Source: Saccoglossus kowalevskii (Eukaryota > Hemichordata > Enteropneusta > Harrimaniidae). From it: a stretch of DNA of 25,181 bases. The position numbers and the translations under genes are program-made. The stretch's first letter is position 1; each line of letters starts with the position of its first letter. The DNA is taken from positions 267,185 through 292,365 of the forward strand of contig NW_003156737.1 in assembly GCF_000003605.2 (NCBI RefSeq), read 5' to 3'. Positions 1-10,648 of the stretch are shown here, in pieces. The notes beneath the pieces are model-generated. The model saw only the letters and a program-made list of their open reading frames with translations. It ran no database searches and was not told the DNA's origin.

Positions 1-980
1 TCGAATTGTTGCCCCCCAAAATGTAGCGTTTCAGAGGGTCTAGACTTCAAAATGTTCTCGGGGGAGCATGGCCCAGGACCCTTCGGCGCTCGATTTGCTG
101 ACATTCACATAAAATCTTCGCCCACAGTGAAAAAAAAAGCTGCCACCGCCTCTGATAGATAAAAAAGTACAAATACAAGACATTGTCAGACGGATAAAAG
201 GAGATTGATAACGTTGAGTAATTTGTCAACTTTACTTTAACGGTTGAGACAGTGTATGTTTTGATTAAATACCTCACACGACAAAAATGTGATTATCCAC
301 TATTTCGTATGACCATATCAATTCTAACGTAAAATGGGGTATGACTAAGTCATTTAAAAAATTATACGAGTGATAATTTTAGTTTTTATGATAGCGTAAA
401 GATATTCCTACCAACACAAACTCCGTCGTCGTCTCACGTAAAATATATGTGGAATGGCATGTTATAACGCGATGATGACAGAATTACTAGGGAGCAGGAC
501 AGGAACCAAATTTATTCAATAAAACTGATGTTTTATTAATTCAAATAATCAAAACACTTGACTGACATGATAATTTATACAAATGTTCCTTATTAGTGAA
601 TCGAATGTGTAACTTTGCACACATTGAACACCCAGAAGTTGACTGCTACACTTTTACAAGCTAGCAACGAACAAATGTGTACGCTACCATTGTTCTCATT
701 AAGTAGGACCAGTAGGTAGAATTTCAAAGCTAATGACAGTTTTTAGTTGACATAAATACCAATCCCAGTACCAATATCTACATATTTATGATATTACTCA
801 CTTATTTGTTCACATATGTTATGTAAATAAATCGAGCAAAAATACAAATCAATGGAATTGATATTCCGTAATAGAAACATATTTATATTTGTATTAATAA
901 CCTTCAGCATGTAAATATATATATCTTTAGACATGGAAAGCGAATTTAAGTAAGATATATTTACTAACTACAACTCTTAC

Positions 981-1056
981 CTTTGGAAATGTATCGGTGA
1001 TGTCTTCCGACTTCGTGTTTACAAGTAATGCGCAACCAAGTGTATTGTGTACTTCC
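981..1056 (-). other. Exon-like segment in the duplicated unit, unrecognised
   Basis: On the minus strand this 76-nt segment sits between a good acceptor (cctacag) and a good donor (gtaaga). One frame is open and reads STQYTWLRITCKHEVGRHHR followed by YISK. Copy B (4137-4216) keeps the donor, but its acceptor AG has become AC and the segment has gained 4 nt. In the decayed third copy (about 6790-6875) the same frame still gives a G-[RK]-x-H-R-x-I-S-K pattern, which hints at former coding. The peptide matches no family I know. It could be an exon of a duplicated and dying gene, or simply a conserved noncoding stretch. Confidence 0.3.
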
Positions 1057-1111
1057 CTGTAGGTAAACGCAGCACACAAGTTTAAGAATAGAGGGCGTGA
1101 GGCTCACAATG

Positions 1112-1190
1112 AGAATAGAATAGAATAGAATAGAATAGAATAGAATAGAATAGAATAGAATAGAATAGAATAGAATAGAATAGAATAGAA
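1112..1190. repeat. AATAG pentanucleotide microsatellite
   Basis: About 15-16 uninterrupted copies of the pentamer AATAG (gaatagaatagaat...). On the minus strand it reads as an artificial TTCTA-type open frame, which should not be taken as a protein. The matching place in copy B (about 4365-4385) contains only one or two degenerate units, so the expansion happened in copy A after the duplication, or was lost from copy B. Confidence 0.97.
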
Positions 1191-1860
1191 ACATTTTTAT
1201 GATTATGTGCACATTCTCAAAAAAAGTACATTTTTAATACATTGCACACCCAGATGGTGACTGGTCTATGGTTACCCTTTAGCAACGTAGGAACGTGTAA
1301 GCTCATGTGATCGTTTTATTATAGAGTCTAATGGTCATAAAAAGTAGTTCAACCTCAATAAGCAGTTTTAATACACTTGTTCATATATTTATTATCGATA
1401 ACACAATATGACAGATCGCCCTGCCTATGCCCCGGTTTTTATACGGTATAGAGATAATTTTACGACTGATGTGGCACATCTTGCGGCCATGTTTTCACGA
1501 GAGAAGTGATGGACGATACAGCAAGGATAAACCGCATCACGAGACAGCTGTGGTATTTTTTCTGACATATTTAAGTTCATGACTCTTTTTTTATTTCTGT
1601 AAGTCGAACGTTAAAGGAAACTATTATTACATACAGCCATTTACGCAGAATAAGCAGCATATTATGTTTTCGTTTCGAACACATCAGTTAATGCTGCGAG
1701 TTAAACATCATTCACCGCTTTGTCGAATTATTATATTGTTCAAACACAGAACGGGGTGTGCAACAAATAACTCACAAATGACTTGCTTTTTATAATCTCC
1801 ATGATAGAGTAATTATGGTGGCTGGGTTTAAACTTAAACACTTACTCAGAAGATATGGTA

Positions 1861-2328
1861 CCTCCTATAGTTAATATACATACATGAGGAAATGCCCCGG
1901 TGAAGTACTTGAGGTCAATCTACGCAATGGTTAACTCAAATATTTGCAAGATACCAACAACTTTAACTTGAAGACATTTGTGAAATTTTCATCTAAAAAT
2001 ATTTTTAGTATAAACGTTAACACTCGTGACTAAACTACAGCGTTTTTGATGCGCAAGCAAAGAGTTCAATGTCTTTCCTCTCGAGGCATGTCTTCATTAA
2101 TCGAAGGGTATCGAAAGAGGCACCGGCGGTATTTAGTGCAAGCCGCGCCCAGGTTAAAACTCGTACTCGTGATTTTATTAAAGGAACACATAGGATTGTC
2201 GGGAAAATAATACCAACAGAAATCGCGCATGCTCAAAAATAATGTTTATAATTTTGACACGTACATGAGGAAAACAAAAATTGGGACAGCAAACACGAGC
2301 CACGTTTGAAAAAATATAATTTCTACAA
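1861..2328. other. Spacer between copies A and B
   Basis: AT-rich noncoding DNA with no open frame of note, no RNA gene and no repeat that I could pair with the rest of the window. It separates the two tandem copies. Confidence 0.5.
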
Positions 2329-3179
2329 TCGATAAAAAAGTACAAATACAGTTGTACAAATACAAAAGTTGTTGTGCGTCATATAAATAGCCGTTGCCAG
2401 ACGGATAAAAGGAGTTTGGTAACGTTCAGTAATTTATCCACACAGGGACCATGAATTCTAATTGATACTGTATATGGCAAATCCTTTAACGGTTGAGATG
2501 TGTATGTTTTGAATAAATACCTCACACGACAAAAAGGTGACCCGCCGATATGTCGTATGACCATATCAATTTAACGCAAAATGGGATATGACCAAGCCAT
2601 TTACAAAATTATACGAATGATTATTTTAGTTTTCATGACAGTGTAAAGATATTGCTACCAACACAAACTCCGTCGTCGTCACACGCAAAATATATGTGGA
2701 ATAACATGTTAAAACGCGATGATGACAGAATTACTAGAGGGCAGGAACAGGAACCAAATTTATTCGATAAAACTGAATTTTTATTAATTCAAATAATCCA
2801 AGCACTTATAATTAAACATAATAATGTACACAAATGTTCCTTATTAGTGAATCGTATGTGTAACCATGCACACATTGAACACCAAGGAGTTGACTGCTAC
2901 ACCTTTACAAGCTAGCAACGAACAAATGTGTACGCTACCATTGTTCTCATTAAGTAGGACGCAGTAGGTAGAATTTCAAAACTAATAACAGTTTTTAGTT
3001 GACATAAATACCAATCCCAGTACCAATATCTACATAGTTATGATATTACTCACTTATTTGTTCACTTATGTTATGTGAATAAATCGAGCAAAAATATAAA
3101 TCAATGGAATTGATATTCCTTAATAAGAATATATTTATATGTTTGTATTGATAACCTTCAGCATATGAATATATCTAGG

Positions 3180-4080
3180 TTAAGGTAGAGATGCAGGTTC
3201 GTGAGCATTTTTGTTTTTGCTTTTTATAATCCAAACAGTCTTGGCTATAGACTGTTAACATTTTGTAGAATTATAAATAGTGGAAGATACTCAAAAAGCG
3301 ATTTAAAAATATAGATAACAGGTGCAAAGATTAACTCTTTTGAATGCTTAAAAAGATTTAGCAAGGCTGTACATAAATAATAAAAAAGAAACATTGTGAA
3401 AAAAAAAGAAATGACGGGGTCTCCATATTATGCACTATATTTAACTTTTAACAAAACGATAATACATTTAAATTTAGAACAGTTACAGCCATTTTAATTA
3501 TGAGCATTAGCAAACTTCTTACTGAGTGAATTGTTATGCAAATTAGCAGTTATCTCAGCTTTTTTTCAGTGCACATCCCAGAACTTTAAAAAAATAGGTC
3601 CTAGACACTTTGACCTTTTGTTTTGAAATTTTCACAATTGATTGACAATGTGTTAACGCCGTCGGGGCATTGTCTTTAGTTGAACAGTGTCACAGCAACA
3701 GACAACTATCCCGAGTGTTAATTTATGCATAAACTTGAAGTAGTGAAATGTGAGCTGCTGCCCTGCAAAATTGACAACTGGTAGACAGTTTTCAAGACGG
3801 CATTTTCTTCATAGTAAACAGATGTACCCATAAACGAATTTTAACAGGAACAGAAGCATGGTTTAGAAGCTATTTTTTTTAAAATCACTTTTGACCAAAA
3901 AAACACATTTTTGTGCATATTTCAAACTACAGTGTCCATAAAAAAATACAAAAAAAAAAAAATTAAAATTCATACAATAAGCTTTCCGAAAATATATAGT
4001 TTTGTGGACAAGGGAGGTCATCTTGGTTTCCTAATTAACTAATTAAAATACCTGTCAGGTAAACTACATCTCTACCTTAA
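3180..4080. mobile_element. Non-autonomous TTAA-type DNA transposon (MITE)
   Basis: A 901-bp insertion bounded by perfect 14-bp inverted repeats, TTAAGGTAGAGATG at 3180-3193 and its complement at 4067-4080. The match continues inward with two mismatches to about 20 bp. The outer TTAA is best read as a target-site duplication. The uninterrupted site in copy A (TTTAG/ACATGG near 930) confirms the insertion. There is no coding capacity, and the interior is AT-rich with poly-A/T runs. TTAA targets are used by piggyBac and Kolobok elements. The termini start GG rather than the CCY usual for piggyBac, so Kolobok-like is somewhat more likely, but this is an inference. Confidence 0.85.
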
Positions 4081-4136
4081 TACGATGGAAAGCGAATGTA
4101 TGTAAGATATATTTACTTACTTACTATAATTCTTAC

Positions 4137-4216
4137 CTTTGCAAATGTATCGGTGATGTCTTCCGACTACGTATTTACAAGTAATGCGCAACCAGGTGTA
4201 TTGTGTACGTACTTCC
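4137..4216 (-). pseudogene. Copy B of the exon-like segment, acceptor lost
   Basis: Counterpart of 981-1056. The donor gtaaga is retained. The acceptor AG is AC (cctacac) and a 4-nt insertion shifts the frame, so if the segment was ever an exon this copy can no longer be spliced or read in the same way. Confidence 0.3.
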
Positions 4217-4766
4217 GTGTAGGTAAACACAGCATAGTAGATTAGAGGGCGTGAGTGTAATTAAGAGACCAATAAATTCCTGACATATTTACGAATATAT
4301 TTTTAACATTGAATGTTTTTCTCTCGTTCGGAAGTTAAAATCCGAACAAAAGGGTTAAATACATAGAACAGAATTGAATAGATGACACACATTTTCATGA
4401 TTATGGGCACATTCTCCACAAAAGTACATTTTCAATACATTGAACACCCAGAAGGTGACCTATGGTAACCTTTTAGCAACGTGTAAGCTCATGCGATCGT
4501 TTTATTACAGAGGGTGTAACGGTCATAAAAAGTAGTTTAACCTAAATAAGCAGTTTTAATACCCTTGTTCATATATTTATTATCGATAACACAATATGAC
4601 AGAGCGCCTTGCTCTTGCCTGGCTGTTTATGGGGTATAGAGGTAATATTTATTAGTAATGTAGCACATCTTACGGCCATGTTTTCACGAAATAAGTGAGT
4701 GACGATACAGCAAGGATAAACTACATCACAAGAGACAGCTGTGGTATATTTTCTGACATATTTAAG

Positions 4767-4852
4767 CAATAATCCCCCGCCAAAGTCGGGTATACCACGA
4801 GATATTGCACAATTCACGACATATATTCAAGAGCCGCAGGCGGGGGTTATTG
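4767..4852. repeat. 86-bp inverted-repeat hairpin at the insertion edge
   Basis: CAATAATCCCCCGCC (4767-4781) pairs with GGCGGGGGTTATTG (4839-4852), apart from one unpaired base, around a 57-nt interior. It starts exactly where copy A and copy B part, immediately after TTAAG. The GC-rich arms stand out in an AT-rich region. It could be a tiny MITE or a structured end of the larger insertion. Confidence 0.7.
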
Positions 4853-5369
4853 TTATTATATTATACCAGTATATTAACAATTTGATAAAACTAGTGAAAT
4901 AAGAGTTACTTGCATCTACTATAAGATCGTGATTATGGCCCTTGAAGATGAATATTTATAAGAATAGTATGTGGTTGTACGCTGAATGCATGCAAAAATT
5001 GCATAGGCAACAAAGTTCAAATTGAATACAAACTAATTTTTATTCCGTATGAAAAAGAAACGTATCCACAGTAAATAAAGCAGCATGAACACAACAACTA
5101 GCATAACAAAAGATTACCTTTTTTACCTTTTACTGACTGCGTCAATGCCATTGAAATACAGGGTCGTGTACAGTTTGGATCATTAAAACAACGGATTTTC
5201 CACGTTTTCATTCCGTTTATTGTACAATTTGAATTGTAATTTTAGCCTTGAAAGTAAAGTAGTGAAATAAACCGGTTTGGTGACTCATCATACTAATTGT
5301 AACTGTGGATATTTGACGTTTAGCGGTACTTGGTTCGACCGAAATTTGAGACGCGGCGGGACGCGGTGT

Positions 5370-5828
5370 ATCATGTACGGCGACCGGCACGGCGATCTCT
5401 GTCCCAACACCTGACCTGGATACCTTTGGTATAACCAAAATTGTGTGACAGTTTGACTGACAAGTTTTGTTGTCGTTCAGGGGTAAGTTTGATGGTGTAA
5501 GATCGGATTCTCGCATCGTTTTGTGACACGTACATTATATGCCTTGTCTCAACTCCGGCCGAAAGAAAGACTTTGCACGTCGTCGCTCTAATGCAGTGGT
5601 TGGTGTACACTCGGCACAAATCTGTAGCTTTCGAAATAACCTTCATCATCTCCTGTAATTTATTTACCCATAGTGAAGAATTACGATACCATATATCGTC
5701 AACGAATTCTTCGTTGTCCCATGTTCTTTGAAACGGATGGCAATTACCCGGGTGCAATTTCACTGCGATTTTGTCAGCTTGAATTCGAACGCCGCTACGG
5801 GACACCAGTTGTTATTGGTGGCATACAT
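5370..5828 (-). pseudogene. Crypton-type tyrosine recombinase (DUF3504-like) fragment
   Basis: Reading from 5828 downward, the translation begins MYATNNNWCPVAAFEF, typical of the domain start (MYAT..CPVASFE). After one frameshift near 5760 it continues with GNCHPFQ, DIWY, a QEMMKVISKA helix, the YTNHCIRATT core and RSYT. This is the C-terminal catalytic part of the Crypton family, also found domesticated in ZMYM2/QRICH1-type proteins. The H-x-x-R pair (NHCIR) is present, and a tyrosine (RSYT) sits where the nucleophile region is expected. The usual GH before the SIRSY block is replaced (SQNDARIRSY). Such enzymes cut and rejoin DNA during circular-intermediate transposition. The N-terminal part is not seen, the frame is broken, and the tail degrades after about 5371. 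A dead fragment is the safest call, with good confidence in the family. Confidence 0.75.
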
Positions 5829-6584
5829 TTTTGCCTGTGACTCGTAGTTTTTTTGCATTTTTTTCCCTTCAATCCCTAAATCTCATCTAGTACATAAAGA
5901 TTATGTTTTTTTTTTCTCAAAGTCACAGCACGGAAAACACAGCGTTTTGGCGTTCGTTTAGGCACCTCACGATGTTGAGCGACGGTGGTTTGGGTTTGCG
6001 TAGCGAACGATAATCACCCAACGACGGACTCTGAAAACTTGGATCCCACCATTAACAAAAAGCAATATTATGGTTATATAATTTTTCAGATGTTTTTAAT
6101 TCGGTATTTTTTTCAATATTTTTTTTCAAAATTCAACCACTATATTTCCCTAAAAATCAAATACTACCGGTATTATGTATTTCCGTATTAAACCTGTAGT
6201 CAATTCATATTCACGGGCCACTTGGTTTAGCCGTGCATTATCAGCAAATATACCATTAATTGCATATGCAAATTTTGTGTTTGGACAAATCAATGGGTTA
6301 ACAACATCAATTTACTGGTATAATATAATTAAGTTCAGGTCTCTTTTTTATTTCTTTAAGTTGAACGTTAAAAGAAACTATGCTTACGTACAACAATGTA
6401 CTCAGATACTATGTTTTGGTTTCGAACACATGAGTTAATACTGCGAGTTAAATTTCATTCACCACTGTGTCGATTTATTATATTTTTCACTCACTCATAA
6501 ATGACTTGCTATTTATAATGGCCATGGTAGAGTATAAATGATTGATGGATGTAAACCAGCACTGACTGTATTTCGCCTGACGCA

Positions 6585-6890
6585 GATTATGGAATGACAT
6601 GGTAAAACACGATACTATAAGGAACAGTGCAAGCTGGAATAAAATTTAATTATTTTTACTTTTTAATTCCTAGTTCAGCCACATGTATTATGTAAATTGG
6701 ACAAAGTTACATATAAATAAATAAAATAAATAATGTTTGGAACATGGAAACGCGAATATAGCCGATATATATTATCATAGTACAATCCTTTTTGAAATGT
6801 GTCGATGATATTTTCCAAACACGTGATCCAGCCGGCAATGCGTGACAAACTGTATAGTCAAATTCTTTACACTTGAGGATGTGTGTCAAT
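6585..6890. repeat. Fragments of a third, decayed copy of the unit
   Basis: Two patches match the duplicated unit: 6588-6614 (ATGGAATGACATGGTAAAAC against 2695-2720) and about 6743-6875 (acatggaaacgcgaat ... tgtgtcgatgatattttcc ... gcaatgcg against 933-1035). Identity is visibly lower than between copies A and B, so this copy is older or less constrained. The open frame on the minus strand here (6707-6889) is not conserved and is not called. Confidence 0.5.
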
Positions 6891-7685
6891 ACAAAAACAA
6901 ATGATTCAGTAATGTATCGCTGATGGGGCTGTTGTGTAGCATAGGTGGGGTATACATCATTTCAACTAGTCTTGTCAGATTGCTATTCTACACCTTGCAT
7001 GCCACATATACATGTTTTGTTGTTGTTGATACAAAGTATGCATGTTATCCAGAGTCAGGATCTGTATAATTCAATCTGACACCAATGAGCAATATCCCTA
7101 ATTTATTAGCATGATTGCAAATTTCTGCCTTACATGCGTATTCAAAAATTGGTTTACCATACACAACTTTGCTATTTATGTTGCCTGTAATGTCCCCATA
7201 ATTAAACAAAATTATTTTAATATTGGCACAGTTTGTATGATCCATACTTAATTTACATATTTAGGTTAATCGTTCTAATCGCTTGGTATCCAGGATTATA
7301 ATTGTCAATGTACTAAAAACATCATGGAATTCTAGAATAGGTTTTGAGATTTTTTTGTTTTATCGTCATGAAATTTGTTTACGAATTACACAAAATAGAA
7401 CATTATACTGGTCTCAACACCAATATGTTATGTGTTGAATTCATCGTAATTTTCTGCATCAAGATACCCAGTTTGTAAGAATTGTGTTCATAATGTGATT
7501 AATTATGTTGGAAATCATTAGCAGCAGAAATAAATTGTTTTTGTAGAAATGAAACAAATTAATATTTTTGTCAAATTTGTACACAATAATTACGGGTTCC
7601 CTAAAGTTCAATACCAATAAAAAATGTCATGTCGTTTTAAATGTATCAAGTGGATTTCATATAATTATGACTTTCTCTATTCGTA
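6891..7685. other. Noncoding spacer left of the transposon
   Basis: AT-rich sequence with no RNA gene or repeat that I can support. A 66-codon minus-strand frame at 7045-7245 is the only open stretch. It faintly recalls a CAP/SCP-domain segment (FNYGDITGN, VYGKP) but has the wrong spacing and lacks the usual cysteine, so I leave it uncalled. Confidence 0.4.
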
Positions 7686-7814
7686 GACTATCGACAGTCT
7701 GCAGGCTTAATTTGTTAGGCATTTGCTAGAAATGTCGCAGGCATTTCAGCGGTGGCCAGAGGGCTGTTAACGCTTGTAAACTCCTTCACGCGACATTACG
7801 TGGTTTTCCACCGG
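7686..7814 (+). repeat. Left terminal inverted repeat
   Basis: The outer block (7686-7705, GACTATCGACAGTCTGCAGG) and an inner block of about 53 bp (7761-7814, from GGGCTGTTAACGCTTGTAAA to the CCGG) match the right end in reverse complement. They are separated by a more diverged AT-rich stretch that still shares a GGCATTT motif. Two conserved blocks separated by a spacer suggest two transposase binding sites. Confidence 0.9.
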
Positions 7815-9339
7815 TGCATGCATAATCTGCTCAGTACCGGTGGTTGGCTGGTTTCCGCCTCGAGTGTCATGGCGTACCAATCCACAAGAGGCCGGTAACT
7901 AGTAACGAATCAGGCATTCGTCCATCACTTTCTCGTTGCTTGTTCTATTTCCCTTGGTTACTGGACGTCAGCGTTTACGCTCGCGGCCCTAGAGCGAATA
8001 AAAATGTGTTTCTCTTGTTATAAATTGGTACAGAAACATCTCAGATATGAAGTCTAAGCAAGCAGAGTCATGTGCCTTTTGGCCGGAATCCCGGCCAGTG
8101 GAACAATTCACCTTTCCACAACCAGCGCGTTCAGTCCGCTATTATTGGCAGCTATTTTGTCCGATAAGTTGTCGCGTCGGAAGTTCGCGCAAAGTTTGAG
8201 AGATATGTTTTTTGTAGTAGCGTGTGCCGATTATTTTGATGGTCAAACGTTGTGCCTGTGGCCAGTGTAAATCTGACACTAGATATCTGGACCAAAATTC
8301 CGATATTGTATTCTTCCCATTCCTGAAACCCAAAACCCAGTACGACAAATGTCTGAATGTAAACAATCTCGATAGACACAAGTACGTGTGTTCCAAGGCG
8401 AGTCATACGTCATTAATATCGAAACAAATATTAGCATGTTTTGTTACGAAAGCCCTGGATGGTGTTGTCTAATTTCGCAGAAATGTGTTGTAGCGCACAC
8501 GTAGCGTCGGCTCACACTGATGTTTCATCATGAATTCCCGGTTTGTTTTGATTATTTATTGAAGCATTCAAATATGACAGAAGGGCTACACCCGACCATC
8601 GATTGTATTTAGGTACCTGTAGCCGTAATAACTTCAACGTCTGCTCACTTGACATTAACTATCGTGAACGGCGTTGCTAGGTGAAACATATTTTGTCCCT
8701 TTCACAATATCATATAGACAGTTTATTTCAGCGGGCGTAATACCTTCGTTATTATTTTTACCTCTATGGTTTTACGATTTTCCGTTTACAGTAAGTACTA
8801 ACAGCACTTTAAAGTACTTTGTGTGGTTTGCATTCATATAACATTTCATGGAAAGCCAGGGACCAAGTAATACATGCTGGAATCCGATGGCAGCTGATGG
8901 GAGAATTAAAACTGCAAGAAAGCCAGCCAAGAAATGGCGTAGTACTGAGAAAGTGTATTGAATGATTATACAGGTGGGCAATATATCGTAAATAAACATT
9001 TTTATATTTGTAAAATATGCAGTGTACCGTTTTTGAAAGAATTTTCAGTTGGGAATTCAGTGTACTGGATTAAGGCAAGGAAAAAACAACATAATTGTTA
9101 AGTGCAGTTGACACTTTATTTATTATTGATGAAAATATTTGATAAATTTATGTACTTTTGCTAGGGACCATACATGTGTAATATTTTGCAGTATTCATAC
9201 ATTGTTTACAGTTCTCATTGTAAATCTCCCCTTACTTGTTGCAATTCAGTGCAAACAAAAGCAACCAAGATTGTTATGCAATAGAAGTGAACACTGAGAA
9301 CAGCTGTCAAACTGATGAGTTGTGTAAGTTTTATGTGAC

Positions 9340-9345
9340 TTTATT
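9340..9345 (-). promoter_or_regulatory. Poly(A) signal of the YqaJ gene
   Basis: AATAAA on the minus strand, 16 bp past the stop of the nuclease gene (9362-9364). It supports the inferred 3' end. Confidence 0.6.
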
Positions 9346-10648
9346 TAACATTATTTACACATTATGTAGAATGATGGCCATTTCTATGCATTAAATATGG
9401 TTTGACATGATCACTAAAAAACCTAGCTAGTTTAGATAGTAATTCTAGCATATAAAGGATGTCTGGTTCAATGTTTTCTACATGAATACACTGTATACAA
9501 CAAAATCACAGAATTCTGCCCCCGTAACCTAAAGCTGTCTCTGGACTAGCTAGTATTGATGGCTGTGATCTAGAGACAATGTAGCATCTTCCTTTTTTCT
9601 TAGCATAAAATTGGGTAAATTCATTGCTGCTTGCTCTAAGGTAATACGTCTTGCACTGTATGGACACTTAATCTCAATTAGTCCACACTTCCCATCACAA
9701 CACACTTTTCCATCAGGAGATGCACCAAGGAAGGAACATTCTGGGTTGATGACTAAACCGCAGTTATGGATGTGCCTTGATGGGAACATGTCAAGATATT
9801 TTGCTTTAGCTTTTGACTCATTACGTTTACCATATTCTAAGGATGTTGCAGAGAATTTTTTTATTTGTGAATAAATCATTAAGAAATGCTGTGGATGGTA
9901 GTGATTTTCTTTTCATTAACGACCAACGTTTGATGCTGTGAGACGTTTTTCGCTAGCTTCAAACCACTTTTCACAGCTTGATTGGTCTTTATTTCGAGAC
10001 TTGAGAGGCAAGATACTTCATAGACTTTATTGATGTGTAAAAACTCTTGTGGTAGTCTGACGACAGCTGTTCTTAAGAAATGTGTTGGTCCACACCCACT
10101 TCCATGTGAAATTTCAGTGAGACAACTTTCATCAGTACAAAAAAGATTATTGAGTGTAAATTAGTTATAAAAAAAGAATCTGTTATTTCTCAAAATGAAG
10201 AAACAATCAAATGTCTAAAGGAGAAATTACATAGTTGTAAATTTGGTGTACAAGCAGTGCGAAAAAAAACAGGAAAAAGTCAAAGGGATGATGAGATATT
10301 ACACTGGTATTACATATGTTAGATTTTTAGCACATTTTTCATTTCTTTTGTCAGAAGGAATGAAACTGACATATGAAAAGACTAGGTCTGACATTACAAA
10401 TATGCCCACAAAGGATTGTCTTTTTAATGTCTTATTCGTTTACGACACAATTTTGAACTAAAAGACATAGCCATGAGATTTGGTATTTCACTGCAATCAT
10501 CTGGAGATGTATTTATTACATGGGTTGATCATATGTTTGGTAAATTTGGTCAGATTGGTATTTGGCCACATCGGAATTTTAGAATTGCTAATATGCCTGA
10601 TGATTTCAACAAAGAATTCCCAACCAGTTTAATTATTATTTATGGTAC

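Larger units (their letters stand above)
155..1860. repeat. Segmental duplication, copy A (uninterrupted)
   Basis: This block aligns nearly end to end with copy B (about 2329-6560). Matching landmarks include the GACGGATAAAAGGAG block (190 and 2400), the ACACAAACTCCGTCGTCGTC block (415 and 2661), the GAACACCCAGAAGTTGACTG block (627 and 2877), the TCGGTGATGTCTTCCGACT block (993 and 4149) and the TTCGAACACAT block (1674 and 6422). Substitutions and small indels are scattered through both strands without an obvious reading-frame bias. The unit may also hold an internal repeat, because 590-700 and about 1220-1330 share a cacacc/gaacacc...agcaacg...gtgta pattern. I recognise no gene in it, only one exon-like stretch (981-1056, minus). 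Confidence 0.85.
4767..6333. mobile_element. 1.57-kb insertion carrying a Crypton-type recombinase relic
   Basis: Copy A reads straight through this point (ctgacatatttaag|ttcatgact near 1575). In copy B the same sequence is split, with TTAAG on both sides (4762-4766 and 6329-6333), which fits a 4-5 bp target duplication. The insert contains an 86-bp hairpin at its left edge (4767-4852), a minus-strand tyrosine recombinase fragment (5370-5828), and a perfect 17-bp inverted repeat ATTATATTATACCAGTA at 4855-4871 and 6313-6329. It may be one element, or a hairpin MITE lying beside a Crypton-derived element. The rest (4872-5216 and 5830-6312) is AT-rich with no gene I recognise. Confidence 0.7.
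2329..6560. repeat. Segmental duplication, copy B (interrupted by two insertions)
   Basis: Second copy of the unit seen at 155-1860, in the same orientation. It splits into three aligned parts: 2329-3179 matches 155-925, 4081-4766 matches about 930-1575, and 6334-6560 matches about 1575-1850. The two gaps are insertions absent from copy A: a TTAA-bounded MITE at 3180-4080 and a 1.57-kb Crypton-bearing insertion at 4767-6333. The 87-codon open frame at 2652-2915 is not preserved in copy A, where a stop falls in the matching position, so I do not call it a gene. Confidence 0.85.

Noticed and set aside
964-1212. 82-codon minus-strand frame rich in FYSIL repeats
   Set aside because: Most of it is the translated AATAG microsatellite. 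Only the exon-like segment 981-1056 deserves mention.
2652-2915. 87-codon plus-strand frame in copy B
   Set aside because: The aligned part of copy A has a stop and frameshifts, and changes between the copies show no codon bias.
7045-7245. 66-codon minus-strand frame with a faint CAP/SCP-like FNYGDITGN...VYGKP stretch
   Set aside because: The spacing in the motif is one residue too long, the expected cysteine is missing and no flanking CAP motifs or splice sites were found.
9611-9874. 87-codon plus-strand frame
   Set aside because: Complement of the well-supported YqaJ nuclease exon on the minus strand.
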